From: Siderastrea radians
Lineage: Eukaryota; Cnidaria; Anthozoa; Scleractinia; Rhizangiidae
Length of the DNA stretch: 64,000 nt
Direction: 5' to 3'
Assembly: GCA_964017195.1 (NCBI GenBank)
Contig: OZ024895.1
Coordinates: 7,250,001 to 7,314,000, forward strand
The notes below the pieces were generated by a model. The model made no database searches and had not been told where the DNA came from. It saw only the letters and a list, made by a program, of their open reading frames with translations. How positions within the stretch are numbered: position 1 is the stretch's first letter; each line of letters starts with the position of its first letter. Position numbers and translations under genes: made by a program. This document shows positions 21,400 to 32,015 of this stretch, in pieces.

Positions 21400-21995
21400 G
21401 GCAGGCCCCAAATGTAATGGAAAAGGATGATACAAAATCAGAAAGCCCATAATGTAGGTCGACCGATTGCTTAAAAGGTGTCTGAGAAATTATAGGTTGT
21501 AGATGACGCGCGCGAGGTTCATGCAAGGAAAAAGAAGCGGGGACGCCTGTAACTGTGTATGACAGAAAAAACACCTGATCGTAGTTTAGGCAGGAAAAGA
21601 ACTGTTTGAGTTGTGTTTGAATCAAATTTTCATCAATCTTTGCCCAGGCGTTCTCTTTCCCGCTCATTCGACTTGACGCGAAATGTCATAACGTCACTGA
21701 ATGTGTCGGTGACGTCACACTTCGCACCAAATCGAGTGGGGGAGAGGGTACGAGTAATGACGAGTACTTTTTAAATACAACATTGTCTTGGTATAAAGTG
21801 AAAAGAGCTACTTTAATTATTGAAGTTTAGAACTTAAAGCATTGTAATAATAACAAGCTAACAAGAAACAACCGAACTAAAGAAACAAACTATTGTATTT
21901 ACTGTATCTCTATCTTAATGTTGTACCATTTTGGTAAGAACAGGCTACTATTTTGGAAAAATTTTCTGTTTAATGAAGTACAAATAAAACTCGTA
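21400..21995. other. Convergent intergenic region between receptor and kinase
   Basis: No recognised exon. The 99-codon minus ORF 21667-21368 lacks any motif. The kinase tail exon present in copy 2 (60259-60318) has no visible counterpart here. Confidence 0.5.
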
Positions 21996-22002
21996 TACTA
22001 AC

Positions 22003-22102
22003 CGTCTATGCGGTCATAAGTCTGTGCAGAGTTTTTCCTAACTCTAGGAATGTTGGTCTGGATTTGGGGTCCTGTTGCCAACACTGCCACATGATGGAGT
22101 AT
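22003..22102 (-). CDS. Kinase alpha-H/I exon, copy 1, ending in TAG
   Basis: Reads YSIMWQCWQQDPKSRPTFLE and LGKTLHRLMTA, then TAG at 22006-22008, one codon before the splice donor GTTAGT. Copy 2 has CAG at this site. Confidence 0.85.
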
Positions 22103-22475
22103 CTACAAGAGACCAAACAAATGAAGATGATAGAAAAATAAAGAATTCGCACGACGAAGGTGTTCCTCGTAAGAACGTTTTACCACTTTTAGCTCAATAC
22201 TTTGAATTTGCCCCCGTTTCCTATAGGCAACAGGCAAGTCGGCTGTGCCTTGTTGACCATTAGCACAAAGAAAACTCGGTCTCGTAGTCTAATGGCCACC
22301 TTCGGGCAGAATTTACTGTCTATTGTAGAGAGAAAGACGGCCGTTTTGAGTTTCAATAAGGACATTTAAATGAAGGGACTGGTTTTCGGGACAAGAAAAA
22401 TGATCGTTGAAGAGAGAGGGCCGTCACAGGGAATGACTGTTGGTAGAGCCGTCGAGTGCTAGCTGGGATACTCAC

Positions 22476-22572
22476 AGTTCATCAGAACAGAAGGGTGGTT
22501 TGGGCATCCTGTAACCCACACGAAGCTGATCGATCACGTCATTTCCACTCATGCCTGGGTACGGATTAGCAC
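22476..22572 (-). CDS. Kinase alpha-F/G exon, copy 1
   Basis: Reads ANPYPGMSGNDVIDQLRVG and YRMPKPPFCSDE. Acceptor TATTTCAG, donor GTGAGT. Confidence 0.88.
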
Positions 22573-22675
22573 CTGAAATAAAAAGGAAGCTTCCATCAGA
22601 AACAGTGATCATTCTTAGCAGTAACGACTTGGTCAACAAAGCAGTATTTATTAACTTTAAAGATTCCGCCCTTAC

Positions 22676-22716
22676 CTAACGTGACTATCTCCCATAGAAG
22701 AACGCCATAGGACCAT
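22676..22716 (-). CDS. Kinase alpha-F micro-exon, copy 1
   Basis: 41-bp exon WSYGVLLWEIVTLG. Acceptor TTTCTTTCAG, donor GTAAGG. Confidence 0.88.
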
Positions 22717-22794
22717 CTGAAAGAAAACAAATACATGAAAAATATGTTAAATTTAAGGCATTCAGGCCACATGATCAGCACTAAACACTGGTTT

Positions 22795-22871
22795 GACTGA
22801 AAAGCTCCCCCACCCTCTGTTCCCTTGAAGGGATGCTAATTCGTCAAAAGGTTATCCCTCAGCCGGTTTTC

Positions 22872-22925
<54 letters not shown>

Positions 22926-23275
22926 TTTGTTACTTAATATTGCGCAAATTAGCATACATACATGATCTTTTGCGCATTACAAATATAACGAAAAGGAAAT
23001 GTTTATGTTTCTCTCATTAAAATTCATTAAAAAGATCCCCTGATGGTTCGCTGGCACCCATTTATACACTCGGGTCAAGAGAGACAATGTGGAGTAAAGT
23101 TTCTTGTCCAAGGAAGCGACACGACACGCTGTAGAGACCACGCCTGGAACCAACTACCCTGGGTGCTAGAGGCTTGCGCGCCCGAACACTCAGTGGACTG
23201 CTCCACGAAAGCACGCGCGAGAGATCTCTGGTACCCAGGGTAGGAACCATCCACTCTCCGATCCCCACGCATCAA
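22795..23275 (-). mobile_element. SINE copy (family related to 61.8 and 62.4 kb), degraded
   Basis: Minus strand shares CTTGGACAAGAAACTTTACT and GTGTATAAATGGGTGCCAGC with the copies at 61.8-62.1 and 62.37-62.88 kb. The tRNA-like promoter boxes are degraded here. Confidence 0.65.
22872..22925. repeat. (ATA)n microsatellite
   Basis: Trinucleotide run within SINE-derived sequence. Confidence 0.95.
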
Positions 23276-23544
23276 CACACTTTTTCTGCGAGCAGTCTCT
23301 GTTTCCGCTCAGTAATAGTCGAGCAAAAGGACACGCGAGGAAGCGCCAAAATCCTTCGCCACGTGCTATCGTGACGTACGTGTGACAAGCCGCTAGTACA
23401 ATAGTGGCTCATCACGCGCGCGTCACGTTTCCACGCGGGAGACGAATTTCACGCTCGCTCACATGTTCTTTTTGTTCGACTATCCCTGAGCGGAAAGAGA
23501 GACTGCTCGTAGATCAACTTTGCAAAAACCCTTTCATTACTTAC

Positions 23545-23615
23545 ACGTCACTTTCAATGGTTGCCACGCCTTGGAAAATTGATTCTACTGCCATCCAACG
23601 AAGAGGTAACTCAGC
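23545..23615 (-). CDS. Kinase activation-segment exon, copy 1
   Basis: Reads AELPLRWMAVESIFQGVATI then ESDV; LPxRWMA is tyrosine-kinase-specific and APE is changed to AVE. Acceptor GTTTTTAG, donor GTAAGT. Confidence 0.85.
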
Positions 23616-24256
23616 CTAAAAACGTCAAGAGACAAATTTGAACACATGCAGAAGCTGTGTTTACATTAAAGAGCTTTGGCGTGGATTTATTTGCCACATA
23701 CCCGCACAGCTGTCGCCTTACCCCGTTAAAAATTTGTTGCTGTTTTTTTTTTGGATTTGGATGAAAAAAAAAATCGCACTTGCTTAAGCGAGAGCTACAC
23801 ACGCATACTGCAAATAAATCTTCCCTCGGTTTTGCGTTATCACTCAAGGTCCAGTAGCTCAAAGCAGTGTTAAGCCAACCCAGGATTAGCGTCAATTCGA
23901 TAAAGGTGTTAACATTCTTACTCATCCACACACCGATGCGTTTTCCTGAGACTTCGTTTTCATCGGAGTTTTCGATCGTTGTTACCTGTACGTTATGCAA
24001 AACTGCCCACCACAAAGCATGCCTTTTCAAACGAAAACGCGCGAGCACCGTAGTGCCCAATTTTTTCCAAAAAAGCAGACGCTACCAGTGGGTAACCACT
24101 TTTAAAGAAATGAAAGGAAATGCACAGAAAAACTAAAATAACATACACCCCTACAGATGACATTGAAACCATTTCCAAATACCGTACAGGAAAGTTGCAA
24201 ACAACGCTCTTTCCTTTCCTTTTCCAAGTGCAAACAATGCCCCCCTCCCCTCCCCC

Positions 24257-24257
24257 A

Positions 24258-24303
<46 letters not shown>
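24257..24303. repeat. (CA)n microsatellite in a kinase intron
   Basis: Uninterrupted CA dinucleotides. Apparent HTHT/VCVC ORFs here are artefacts. Confidence 0.95.
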
Positions 24304-24306
<3 letters not shown>

Positions 24307-24438
24307 CCATGCTGTGGAACCGGCTTCTTCGAATCTTGACCGCGAATCTTACCTGGCAAAACATATTGCAAACTATCACGGTACATAACAGTGAAATTAG
24401 TTCAGTTCAATTTGACAACGTGACAACAACCTACTTAC

Positions 24439-24561
24439 CTCTCCCAATTTCAAATACTGCTTCTTTTCGTGGATATCTCGGGCCAAGCCAAAGTCTGCGA
24501 TCTTACAAACGTGTCCTTCGTCGACCAGAATGTTTGTGGCCCCCAAATCTCTGTGAACGAT
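24439..24561 (-). CDS. Kinase catalytic-loop exon (HRD...DFG), copy 1
   Basis: 41 codons, phase 0-0: [16 protein letters not shown] and [20 protein letters not shown]. Acceptor TTTTTCCAG, donor GTAAGT. Activation-loop tyrosine present. Confidence 0.9.
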
Positions 24562-24597
24562 CTGGAAAAAGAAAAGAACAGACGTAAATGAATTCCT

Positions 24598-24750
24598 AAA
24601 GTGTGACCACTCAAGTGAAAGCAACTGAGCAGTACTTTCCTATGGTGCTGTTTATTGCGCTACACAAGGTGGTTCAAACGTTTGAGTCTGCGGATGAAAT
24701 CATACAGTGTGACCGTTCAAATAACAGCTATTGAACAGTACGTTCCTGAG
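24598..24750. repeat. About 105-bp minisatellite units (block 1)
   Basis: Units containing GAAAGCTACTGAACAGTACT and TTTCCTNTGGTNCTGTTTAT recur here and at 25215-25456, on both sides of the hinge exon. Confidence 0.7.
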
Positions 24751-24808
24751 GCCATATTTGTTTTTCAATTTATTTAAAACAAAATGTGCGATCTTTTTTC
24801 CAACTCAC

Positions 24809-24991
24809 GTTTAGACTGGCAAGGTAACTCATTCCCCGCGCGCACTGCCATGCAAATGACAAAAGGTCACGGCATGTTAACGTCAGACTGTTCCCCGCCA
24901 TGTTCGTGTACACAACACCGCCGTGACTGGAACGGAGAAAAATCTCTCAAGTTTGCCAGGGAGCAGAAATCAACAATGATAAACATTTGAT
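24809..24991 (-). CDS. Kinase hinge exon, copy 1, with apparent 1-bp insertion
   Basis: Reads MFIIVDFCSLANLRDF in one frame and FLRSSHGGVVYTNMAGNSLT...ARGMSYLAS in the next. A run of five T where four would keep frame separates them. Acceptor TCTTTCAG, donor GTGAGT. An alternative short exon starting after TTCCAG inside the run cannot be excluded. Confidence 0.7.
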
Positions 24992-25214
24992 CTGAAAGAG
25001 AGCATGTTGTGATTGACTGTTTAAACTAATACAAAGTGTTTTGTTCGTTATTTCGTCTGCTGATCTCTGCAATTTATTAAAAACATCGCACCATGTGCAG
25101 TAACCTATAGGAGCAAACTTGATTTACCACGGTTTTCACGCGCACATCGCTGTTTAGATGTTTCCTCGCACTTGGCACCAGTTGCATGGTTTACCGTTAT
25201 TGGCAAATGAAAGG

Positions 25215-25456
25215 TACTCAGCAATTCTTTCCCGTGGTGTTGTTTATTATGCTGTACAAGGTGGTTCTAAGTTATGAGTCTGTGGATGAAATCCTAAAGT
25301 GTGACCATTGAAATGAAAGCTACTGAACAGTACTTTCCTTTGGTACTGTTTATTATGCTGTACAAGGTGGTTCTAAGTTATGAGTCTTAAGAGAAAGACC
25401 TTAAATGTGAACATTCAAATGAAAGCTACTGAGCAGTACTTTCCATTGGTGCCTTT
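25215..25456. repeat. About 105-bp minisatellite units (block 2)
   Basis: Two complete-looking units plus a partial one of the same family as 24598-24750 (GCTGTACAAGGTGGTTCTAA). Confidence 0.75.
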
Positions 25457-25526
25457 CATTTTTCATTTTCTCAAGTGATACTATTAGAAAGCAAGAAAGG
25501 AAAGTTACTGTTTCCGTTTGACTGAC

Positions 25527-25637
25527 CTGACTTGATACAGCAGGCGACTAAACCCACTATATTAGGATGAGGGGCGATGGTCTTCATTAGCTCCAGTTCG
25601 GCTAGAAACTCTTTTTTCTGCTGTTCATCCGCATTTT
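25527..25637 (-). CDS. Kinase alpha-C helix exon, copy 1
   Basis: 37 codons: EFLAELELMKTIAPHPNIVG with the alpha-C glutamate, then LVACCIKS. Acceptor CTGTAACAG, donor GTCAGT. Confidence 0.8.
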
Positions 25638-25744
25638 CTGTTACAGAGAGTATATTTTAGCGAACGCTAAATAAAGGGGGGAATAACCAGAACTGGTGAC
25701 AATGGCTAATACCACAAGATTTGTTTGTTATATTAAAGTGTGAG

Positions 25745-25973
25745 GTGTAGGCAAGGCAGGTGTGCCCTTGAAAATAGTGCATTCAACGTCTTTAGCACGC
25801 CCATTGTCCCATTGTTTAGGCCCGTGAATAAAGGCATATTCATCACCACCCCCTGCCGCTATGGCTGAAGCTGCATCAGGTTTGATGGTTTCGTAAGAAC
25901 ATGCGTCAGATCTCTCCTGTGGTGTTTCCGTGCCGTTCACGAAAGGGGTATCGTAAGTGTTATTTTCTTCATC
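25745..25973 (-). CDS. Juxtamembrane exon of kinase copy 1 (3' end uncertain)
   Basis: Begins DEENNTYDTPFVNGTETP after acceptor TTGTCAG, in frame with the preceding exon, and contains several tyrosines (TYDTP, SYETI, EYAFI) and KQWDNGR, where RTK juxtamembrane regions approach the kinase. No convincing donor is seen before the frame closes at 25728. Confidence 0.6.
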
Positions 25974-26355
25974 CTGACAACAGAGATTGCACGTTCTTAG
26001 AGAGGAGTTTGATTGCAATTTAGTAAATGCGGCTAGTGACCCCTTTCTTTGGCAATATGTGACTTGTCGTGCGGTCTATAAAAGGTATTTGCCCGAATTC
26101 GTCACGAATTTCGTTAATTTCTGCAATTTATCAATTAAGCAGACCTTGGTTGATTAATTGAGCAATTATTTGCCGATTTTATAGATCTAGGCTGGACTGC
26201 AACACAGTCCATATTTATGATCTGCAATCCAGGACAAGACCTCGCGCGGTCTAATCTGATGAATTTGTTGTGCTTGTCCGTGGTTAATTTGTCTGGTAGC
26301 ACAAGTTCAACCAGATTGACAGGAAGTTTACATGCAACAAAATGATGGTGCATAC

Positions 26356-26525
26356 CACAACAGCGTATATAACAGCAGAAAGAGGTTCAGGTGGAGACTT
26401 CTTCTTCTTAAAACGGAACAAAACCACTGCCACTGCAATGACCAAAATAAAAAACAGCACTCCACCCACTACTGCAGCTGTTGATGATTTCTTGTCTGCA
26501 CCTTGTTTTGAGCCATTAGTTTTTC
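26356..26525 (-). CDS. Transmembrane exon of kinase copy 1
   Basis: TAAVVGGVLFFILVIAVAVV helix followed by the basic stop-transfer FRFKKKK, then PLSAVIYAVV. VIYAVV fits an ITIM-like spacing but may be coincidental. Acceptor TTTTCCTCAG, donor GTATGC. Confidence 0.82.
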
Positions 26526-27084
26526 CTGAGGAAAAGCCAACAAATAAAATATTATGCCAGCATCCACGAGATCAGTGTCATCACTTAACGATATGTGTTC
26601 GTGTACTTGTCCACCTAACATTCTTATTAGCCGGCCGTCGACAATAATTATAGCGACGATTGGGTCTAGTAACACCCGTTTTTACCCACCTTTCTATGAG
26701 GAACTCGCCCCAGACCGGCTGGTTTTGCTATGCCGAACTCTCGCCCTTAACTTCCGCCTTACATCATGCGACCTCATGTTTTGAGTGTTGCTATTGTTTT
26801 TTTAGACACTGAGGGGATCAGTTGAGTTATGAAGGCCGGCAAAAGAATGACATTTAATTAACAACAGAGAGAATGAATTGCAAGTTTTTATGTTAAGAAT
26901 GCTCACAACATGTTTTAAACTCCCACCAAAGCAAAATGCTGAAAAGCCATTTCTCTGATGTGTGTGCTTGATCCGTTACAAATTATACGTATAGACCACA
27001 AAATAATAGCTATAACTAGGGCTGAATTCTTTCAAATGAAGCCTTCAGCTCTCAATATTCACATCCGGACCTAACGTCAGGGAT

Positions 27085-27305
27085 GCAGGAATGGCGCAGT
27101 GGTGAGAGCACTCACCTTCCACCAATGTGGCCCGGGTTCGATTCCCGGACTCGGCGTCAGACCTGGGTTGAGTTTCTTATTGGTTCTCGTCCTTGCTCCG
27201 ATGGTTTTTTCACCAGGTACTCCGGTTTCCCTCTCCTCAAAAACCAACAGTTCTAAATTCCAATTCAATCTGGATACAGAGGACTAATAGCTGCCTTGTG
27301 GATGT
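27085..27305 (+). mobile_element. tRNA-derived SINE
   Basis: A box TGGCGCAGTGGTGAGAGC and B box GGGTTCGATTCCC are spaced as in a tRNA, followed by a conserved body (TTGGTTCTCGTCCTTGCTCC; AAATTCCAATTC). A second copy lies at 56686-56935. Located in the intron between the FN3 and transmembrane exons. Confidence 0.88.
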
Positions 27306-27360
27306 GCCACTGCTAATTCCCATTTATTCATTTAACTTCTTAACTACACCATCTTCATAC

Positions 27361-27642
27361 CTGTTAATTCAACTGACACCCTGCTGGATTCACTTGAGCC
27401 AAACTGATTGACAGCTGTTACTCTGAAATCAAACCAACCCCCCCAGGCCTCTCTGTTACGTAACTCAGCGCTTGTAGTATTGATCCCTGTTACAGCAGAA
27501 ATCCATCTGTTTGAACCACTTTCCTTAAACTGCACAGTGAATGTACAGGCGGCTCCTCCATTGTGTCCAGGGACCCAGGAGACTAGCACAGTGTCAAGGG
27601 ATGTGTGCTTGACTGTAACATTAGTTGGTGGTTCAGGACTAC
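27361..27642 (-). CDS. Fibronectin type III exon of kinase copy 1
   Basis: 94 codons, phase 1-1: PPTNVTVKHTSLDTVLVSW opening, FDFRVTAVNQFGSSESS near the end, as in FN3 folds. Acceptor CCGTCCAG, donor GTATGA. It joins the transmembrane exon in frame. Confidence 0.85.
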
Positions 27643-27659
27643 CTGGACGGTAAGTTTAC

Positions 27660-28285
27660 AAAAAGGTTGTGACGTTAGCTTGCAATGCAGGCATTTTCCA
27701 GGGGCGTGCGAATGCCAGAATCTCGGTTAATTGTAGCAACCATGTTGGATTGTGACAAGAAAGTGTAAAGTGACGTTAGAGTCTTTTGCGGCTTCTTTGA
27801 GCTGATTTGCTGCTGTGACATATAGGGAATTCCCACCTACAATTCCCACCTAGTTTTTATGTCCAGCAAGTAAGTGCGCTTTCCAAGGAAGTAAAGAATT
27901 CTGATGAATTGAGCCATTCTGCTACGGAGTGGGGGCAGAGGGGAGGGGGGGGGGGCGGTAAGTTTGCTTGAGGGAGGTGTTTTCTCATAATCATCAATAG
28001 TAATTGCAATCATTCATAAAATTCATAACACAATCAGTGGTGAAAATTCCCAGCCCATGATAAATGTATGGAGAAGTATGACACATGGTAATAATATGCG
28101 TACTGTGTGGCACCCTGAACCAGAAAATGTTGAGGAACTGGTTATAAGCGCTACCGATTGTCAGATAATAACACCAACGTTTCGGCATAACTGCCTTCTT
28201 CTGGGTCTTAAAAACACTAGGACAGTAAATACAACTGCTCATTTGCACCTACATGCACACTTATCGTTTTATAGTTATAATTATG

Positions 28286-28332
<47 letters not shown>

Positions 28333-28690
28333 TTCACTCTAGCCTTAACAATATTTGTATCATGGGCACATGTGGTCTAGAGGGGTTCTTTGAGTGGAAA
28401 ATGGGGAGGTTTACAGGTTGTTTACAAGAATGCCAAGAGCTGTGGGTTGTCAGTTGACCAGTCCAACATTAATCTACCAAAGAACGAGACCCAGCCAGCA
28501 TAGCTGCTGAAGATGGCACACCACAGGCTTACCATCCTCTGTTTGCGTTGCGGACCTGTGCTAGCTGTATATTAATGGCCGTTTCGGTTGTGTACAAAGG
28601 ATTTTCTGAATACGATAATTAAGGCTTTTTGAACGGGTGAAAGTCAAATAAAAACGCTTAAAAACAGTTGAATAGTTAGAGCACTTACAG
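27660..28690. other. Non-coding stretch with (ATA)n at 28284-28332
   Basis: No upstream ectodomain exon of the kinase was recognised. A poly-G tract lies near 27940. Confidence 0.4.
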
Positions 28691-28706
28691 TACTTTGTAC
28701 TAATAG

Positions 28707-28969
28707 GTTCAGTTATCCCACTGATAGTCAAGGTGCCTAAGCCAATGGTAATCACCAAAGAAGGTTCTGATGTGGGGTTAATGTGCGTTTTTATTGGAGC
28801 TCCTACTCCACAAGTTACGTGGTACAAAGACGGGCAGAAACGTAATAACAAGGGATTTCAAGTAGCTGTGAATAATAGATTTGAAACCATTCTAAAACTA
28901 AGTAACATCACGCGGTCAGTTGCCGGGAATTATGTTTGTAAAGGAAGTAGTATTGCAAAAAAAGTTTGA
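28707..28969 (+). CDS. Isolated terminal Ig-domain exon
   Basis: After a possible acceptor (CTAATAG, 28706) the frame reads an I-set-like Ig domain: GSDVGLMCVFIGAPTPQVTW, KDGQKRNN, RSVAGNYVCKG, and stops at TGA 28967-28969 without a membrane anchor. AATAAA signals follow near 29010 and 29033. It lies on the strand opposite the kinase gene. It may be the last exon of a secreted IgSF protein or a relic; partner exons were not found. Confidence 0.55.
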
Positions 28970-28974
28970 CGCGC

Positions 28975-30225
28975 GTGCTGCCAAGCATCGCAGCGCAACA
29001 ATGTGATGATGAAAATAAATTAAAATGGTGAAATAAATTTTACAATTTCCTACAATTTGCACGTGTTTCTTGTATGCCAAACAAGCCGCTTGGGACTCGC
29101 GAGTTCAAATTTGCATCGAAAACTGCATTCCTGAGATGCCTTTGAGTAGGCAACTTGTGCAGATCATAGTCAGAAACAGATTTTCCATCAGGTTCGAAAG
29201 TTTGTGCTGGATTTTAAGGGTCAGTCTCCGACTTGAATGGGTGAAAATCAGGCCAAATCAAACTACAAAGACTGTTCTTTCGGAAACCCGGATTCTTTTG
29301 AGAAAGGCACGAGGTTAAGTGTATTAACTTTTGCGAAATCCCAAGCCAGTCGGAAATTTGAGGTTCTTGAAGTTGCAAGCCTTGTGAGTATATATATATT
29401 TATAGAGTAGGTCAAACTTGGTGGAGGAGTGGGGGGGACTTAATACAGGGTTTAATACAGGGTTTACTAGTCAGTTGGAGACTAATGGGGAGCAGGTTAA
29501 TTAGAGTGGAAAGAGAAGCAAAGAGGATTGCTAATAAATTCACTTGAGATACTAAAGGGCGGCAGCCCTAAAACACGGAATCCGGAATCCGCAATCCGCA
29601 ATCCGCAATCCGGAAACAGAATCCGAAACAGAATCCGGAATCTCTGAAAGAAACTTCCAAGCGATTGATTTGAATGAAACAGATAAAATAAATACATAAG
29701 TACTTAATAAATTCCGAGGGTAGAGGAGTATGCTTTTTGAAAATTTAACACTCAGGACGTTAATTCTTTTGTCCGCGATATTACAAGAGGCAAAAACGCT
29801 CGAACGAACTCACTTGCCCTCTCATTTCACCATACACATGCGTGCATCTCGACAAGTCTTCCCATGTGTGTGCATGTGTGTGTGTGTGTGTGTGGGGTGG
29901 GGGAACAGTTCTGTATATCTTACGTATACTCCCCCTCTTAAACAAAAATGCCCTCCACGACATTTAATATACTAAGTGGTTTGCAAGTTACAAAGTATGA
30001 AATGTCAACGGAGAAAGCTTTCACTGATTCATCATGGGTACTGTGTCAGGCATCCAACTTGGTAACATGAATCGTGTCAAACACCAAGGGGTCGGCCAGT
30101 AAGCTGAACCAGGCCAACTGGGATGTGACGAGGCAACTGGATACGGACAGGTGATCAGAACTGTTCTCCACGGTGACAAGGTCATAGGGTTCTGCTAGTT
30201 GAAAGCTATACAAGCAAACAATGAC
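28975..30225. other. Non-coding stretch with simple repeats
   Basis: Contains an (AATCCG)n hexamer tract at about 29577-29645 and a (TG)n tract near 29870-29894. No gene recognised. Confidence 0.5.
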
Positions 30226-30579
30226 AGCTGGCCCATGCTTTTGTAAGGAGTACGTCTTGGCGGTCGGCTCTGTCGCTGGGGTCGTTGCTGTCCAGGTGGT
30301 GTTTCATCTGCCGGACTAGAAAGGGCCTGCCCAATCGGCATATCTGTCCTTTTCCTGTGAAATGTGCCCCAGACAGATCTGGGTCGATTTCAGCCTCACT
30401 GTCACTGTCGCTTGCATCGCTGGAGCCATCATTTGGGTTGCCGTTTTGCTGAAAGGAGTAGGTTCTGTACGTGAATGGACAGCAGTGGGGGCTGACAGCA
30501 GGCAGCAGTAAAAAGTTGCAAGGCAGCAGTAGGATCCTGTGAACCGTCCCACGACCCTCGCAGTTCTGTAATCGTCCTT

Positions 30580-31016
30580 TTACGACCCTCGTAGTTCACT
30601 GGTGAGGTTGCCCAGTTTTATTATCATTACATGTACACGGTCTTCCCACCCCCTTCCAACCCTTTCACAGAGGTTGCGGACTAGGATTCTGTCACCAGGT
30701 TCAAGTACAGCTGCATTAGTTCTGCAATCATACCAGTCCTTATTCTTAGCAGCCAGTTGCTGCAAACGCTGCCGTACTAGTTGGTGAGCCTAGTTCATGA
30801 CAGCTTTCTACTTTTTTGCATACTCTGGATGGCTGGTAGGCGTAAAGGACTGATCCAAGCCGAACACTAGGTCCACAGTAATTCTTGGGTGGCGACCAAA
30901 TAACAAGAAGAAGGGTGTGTACCCTGTTGTCTCATTTCTCGTACTGTTGCAGGCATGCACCGTCTTTTTAATATAGTCCTTCCATCGAGACGGTGATGTC
31001 GGCAGCGTGTGTAGCA
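30580..31016 (-). pseudogene. Ty3/gypsy integrase C-terminal fragment
   Basis: SRWKDYIKKTVHACNSTRNE, GYTPFFLLFGRHPRI (GPY/F-like region), then in a second ORF KDWYDCRTNAAVLEPGDRIL and WEDRVHVM. The two ORFs differ in frame. Confidence 0.82.
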
Positions 31017-31783
31017 TCAACAACAACAACAACAACAATTTAGACTGGGTATACTAGAATTACACAGAGTAGTTTTAATCCAGACCCTACTAAAATAAAG
31101 AAAAATAAATAATAATAACCTAATACTAATGTTAGTTAAATATATATCAATAATGAGGTTTTAACATTATCCGGTAGCAAGTTCCATTCACTAGAACGAG
31201 GAAACCAAAAGTGCGTTTGCCTGAGTTAGTGCTGGCTTTAGGGAGTTTCAGGTTTCTCGTGGATCCACGTGTATTGATTTTGCGTACTTTATTGAAAGGT
31301 AATATCAAGTCGGATATATAACTTGGGGAGAGACCTTTTAAAGCCTTGAAGACAATAGTAGCACGCACAAATTTAATTCTATCATGAAATGGAAGCCACC
31401 CGAGTTCCTGAAACAAGGGTAACGAGGGAGCTTTGGATTCCCGATCTAAGATCAGTCAAGCAGCTTTTTCTGTAAGCGATGAATCCTATGAAGATTCTCT
31501 TTTGATGTGTTGCCCCATACTACGCAGCAATAGTCCATTAGTGACAGTATAAGGCAATTGTAGAAGGCGAGGCCGGCCTCATATGTCAGGTTGTGTCGAA
31601 TACGTCGCAGGGTACCCAGTCGTTGGGATAACTTCCTACAGATGTAATCGATATGCGTGGACCAGCTCAGCGTTCGGTCAATATAAACTCCCAATAATTT
31701 CTCCGATGTCACTGTTTCAATTTGGGATTCATTGATTTCTTGCATGACAAGGAGGGCTTGGTTGAATCGCTCTGCCTAGCTGT
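31017..31783 (-). mobile_element. 5'-truncated LINE inserted in the Ty3 integrase
   Basis: The LINE C-terminal polymerase reads SEKLLGVYIDRTLSWSTHID, LMDYCCVVWGN (31745-31452) and LGWLPFHDRIKFVRATIVFK (31416-31147), ending in a (TTG)n tail at 31018-31036. The insertion proper begins about 31745; the integrase frame upstream (QGNS...ERFNQALLVM) resumes after the tail (LHTLPTSPSRWKDY). ATGC is present at both junctions as a short target duplication. Confidence 0.85.
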
Positions 31784-31799
31784 TCCCCTGAGGATGATA

Positions 31800-32015
31800 T
31801 TAGGTTGTGCGAGTGCAAGTTGTTCCACAGTATTTCACAGTGGTATGAAATAGCGTGTTTTCAAATTGTCGGCCTTGGTCGTGGTGAATCCGGCTAGGGA
31901 TCCCAAAGCGGGGGATAAAGTCATTAAACAATTTCTCTGCAGCTGTACGGGCTGACTTGCTCTTGGTACAATATGTCTGTGCATATCTCGTAAAATGATC
32001 AATTACGACAAGCAC
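31800..32015 (-). pseudogene. Ty3/gypsy integrase core fragment
   Basis: [35 protein letters not shown] and QFEN are the DDE-integrase core with the first two catalytic aspartates. Confidence 0.88.

Larger units (their letters stand above)
22003..27642 (-). pseudogene. FN3/transmembrane receptor tyrosine kinase, copy 1, probably decayed
   Basis: Minus-strand exons: FN3 27642-27361; transmembrane 26525-26356; juxtamembrane from 25973; alpha-C region 25637-25527; hinge 24991-24809; catalytic loop and DFG 24561-24439; activation segment 23615-23545; 22716-22676; 22572-22476; 22102-22003. Splice phases agree where tested. HRDLGATN keeps the catalytic Asp and Asn (the RTK-typical AARN is altered) and DFG is intact. 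Three defects: no exon for the glycine loop and beta-3 lysine is visible, and the interval where it should lie is only about 100 bp; an extra T in the hinge exon shifts the frame; a TAG lies at 22006-22008 where copy 2 has CAG. It may be a pseudogene or a truncated product. Extracellular exons upstream of the FN3 were not found. Confidence 0.7.

Noticed and set aside
21368..21667. Possible kinase copy 1 tail exon
   Set aside because: No YxN or other resemblance to the copy 2 tail, and the frame overlaps the 3' end of the convergent receptor gene.
24120..24587. 155-codon + ORF with His-Thr repeats and the overlapping Cys-Val ORF
   Set aside because: Translation of a CA/TG microsatellite and antisense of the kinase catalytic-loop exon.
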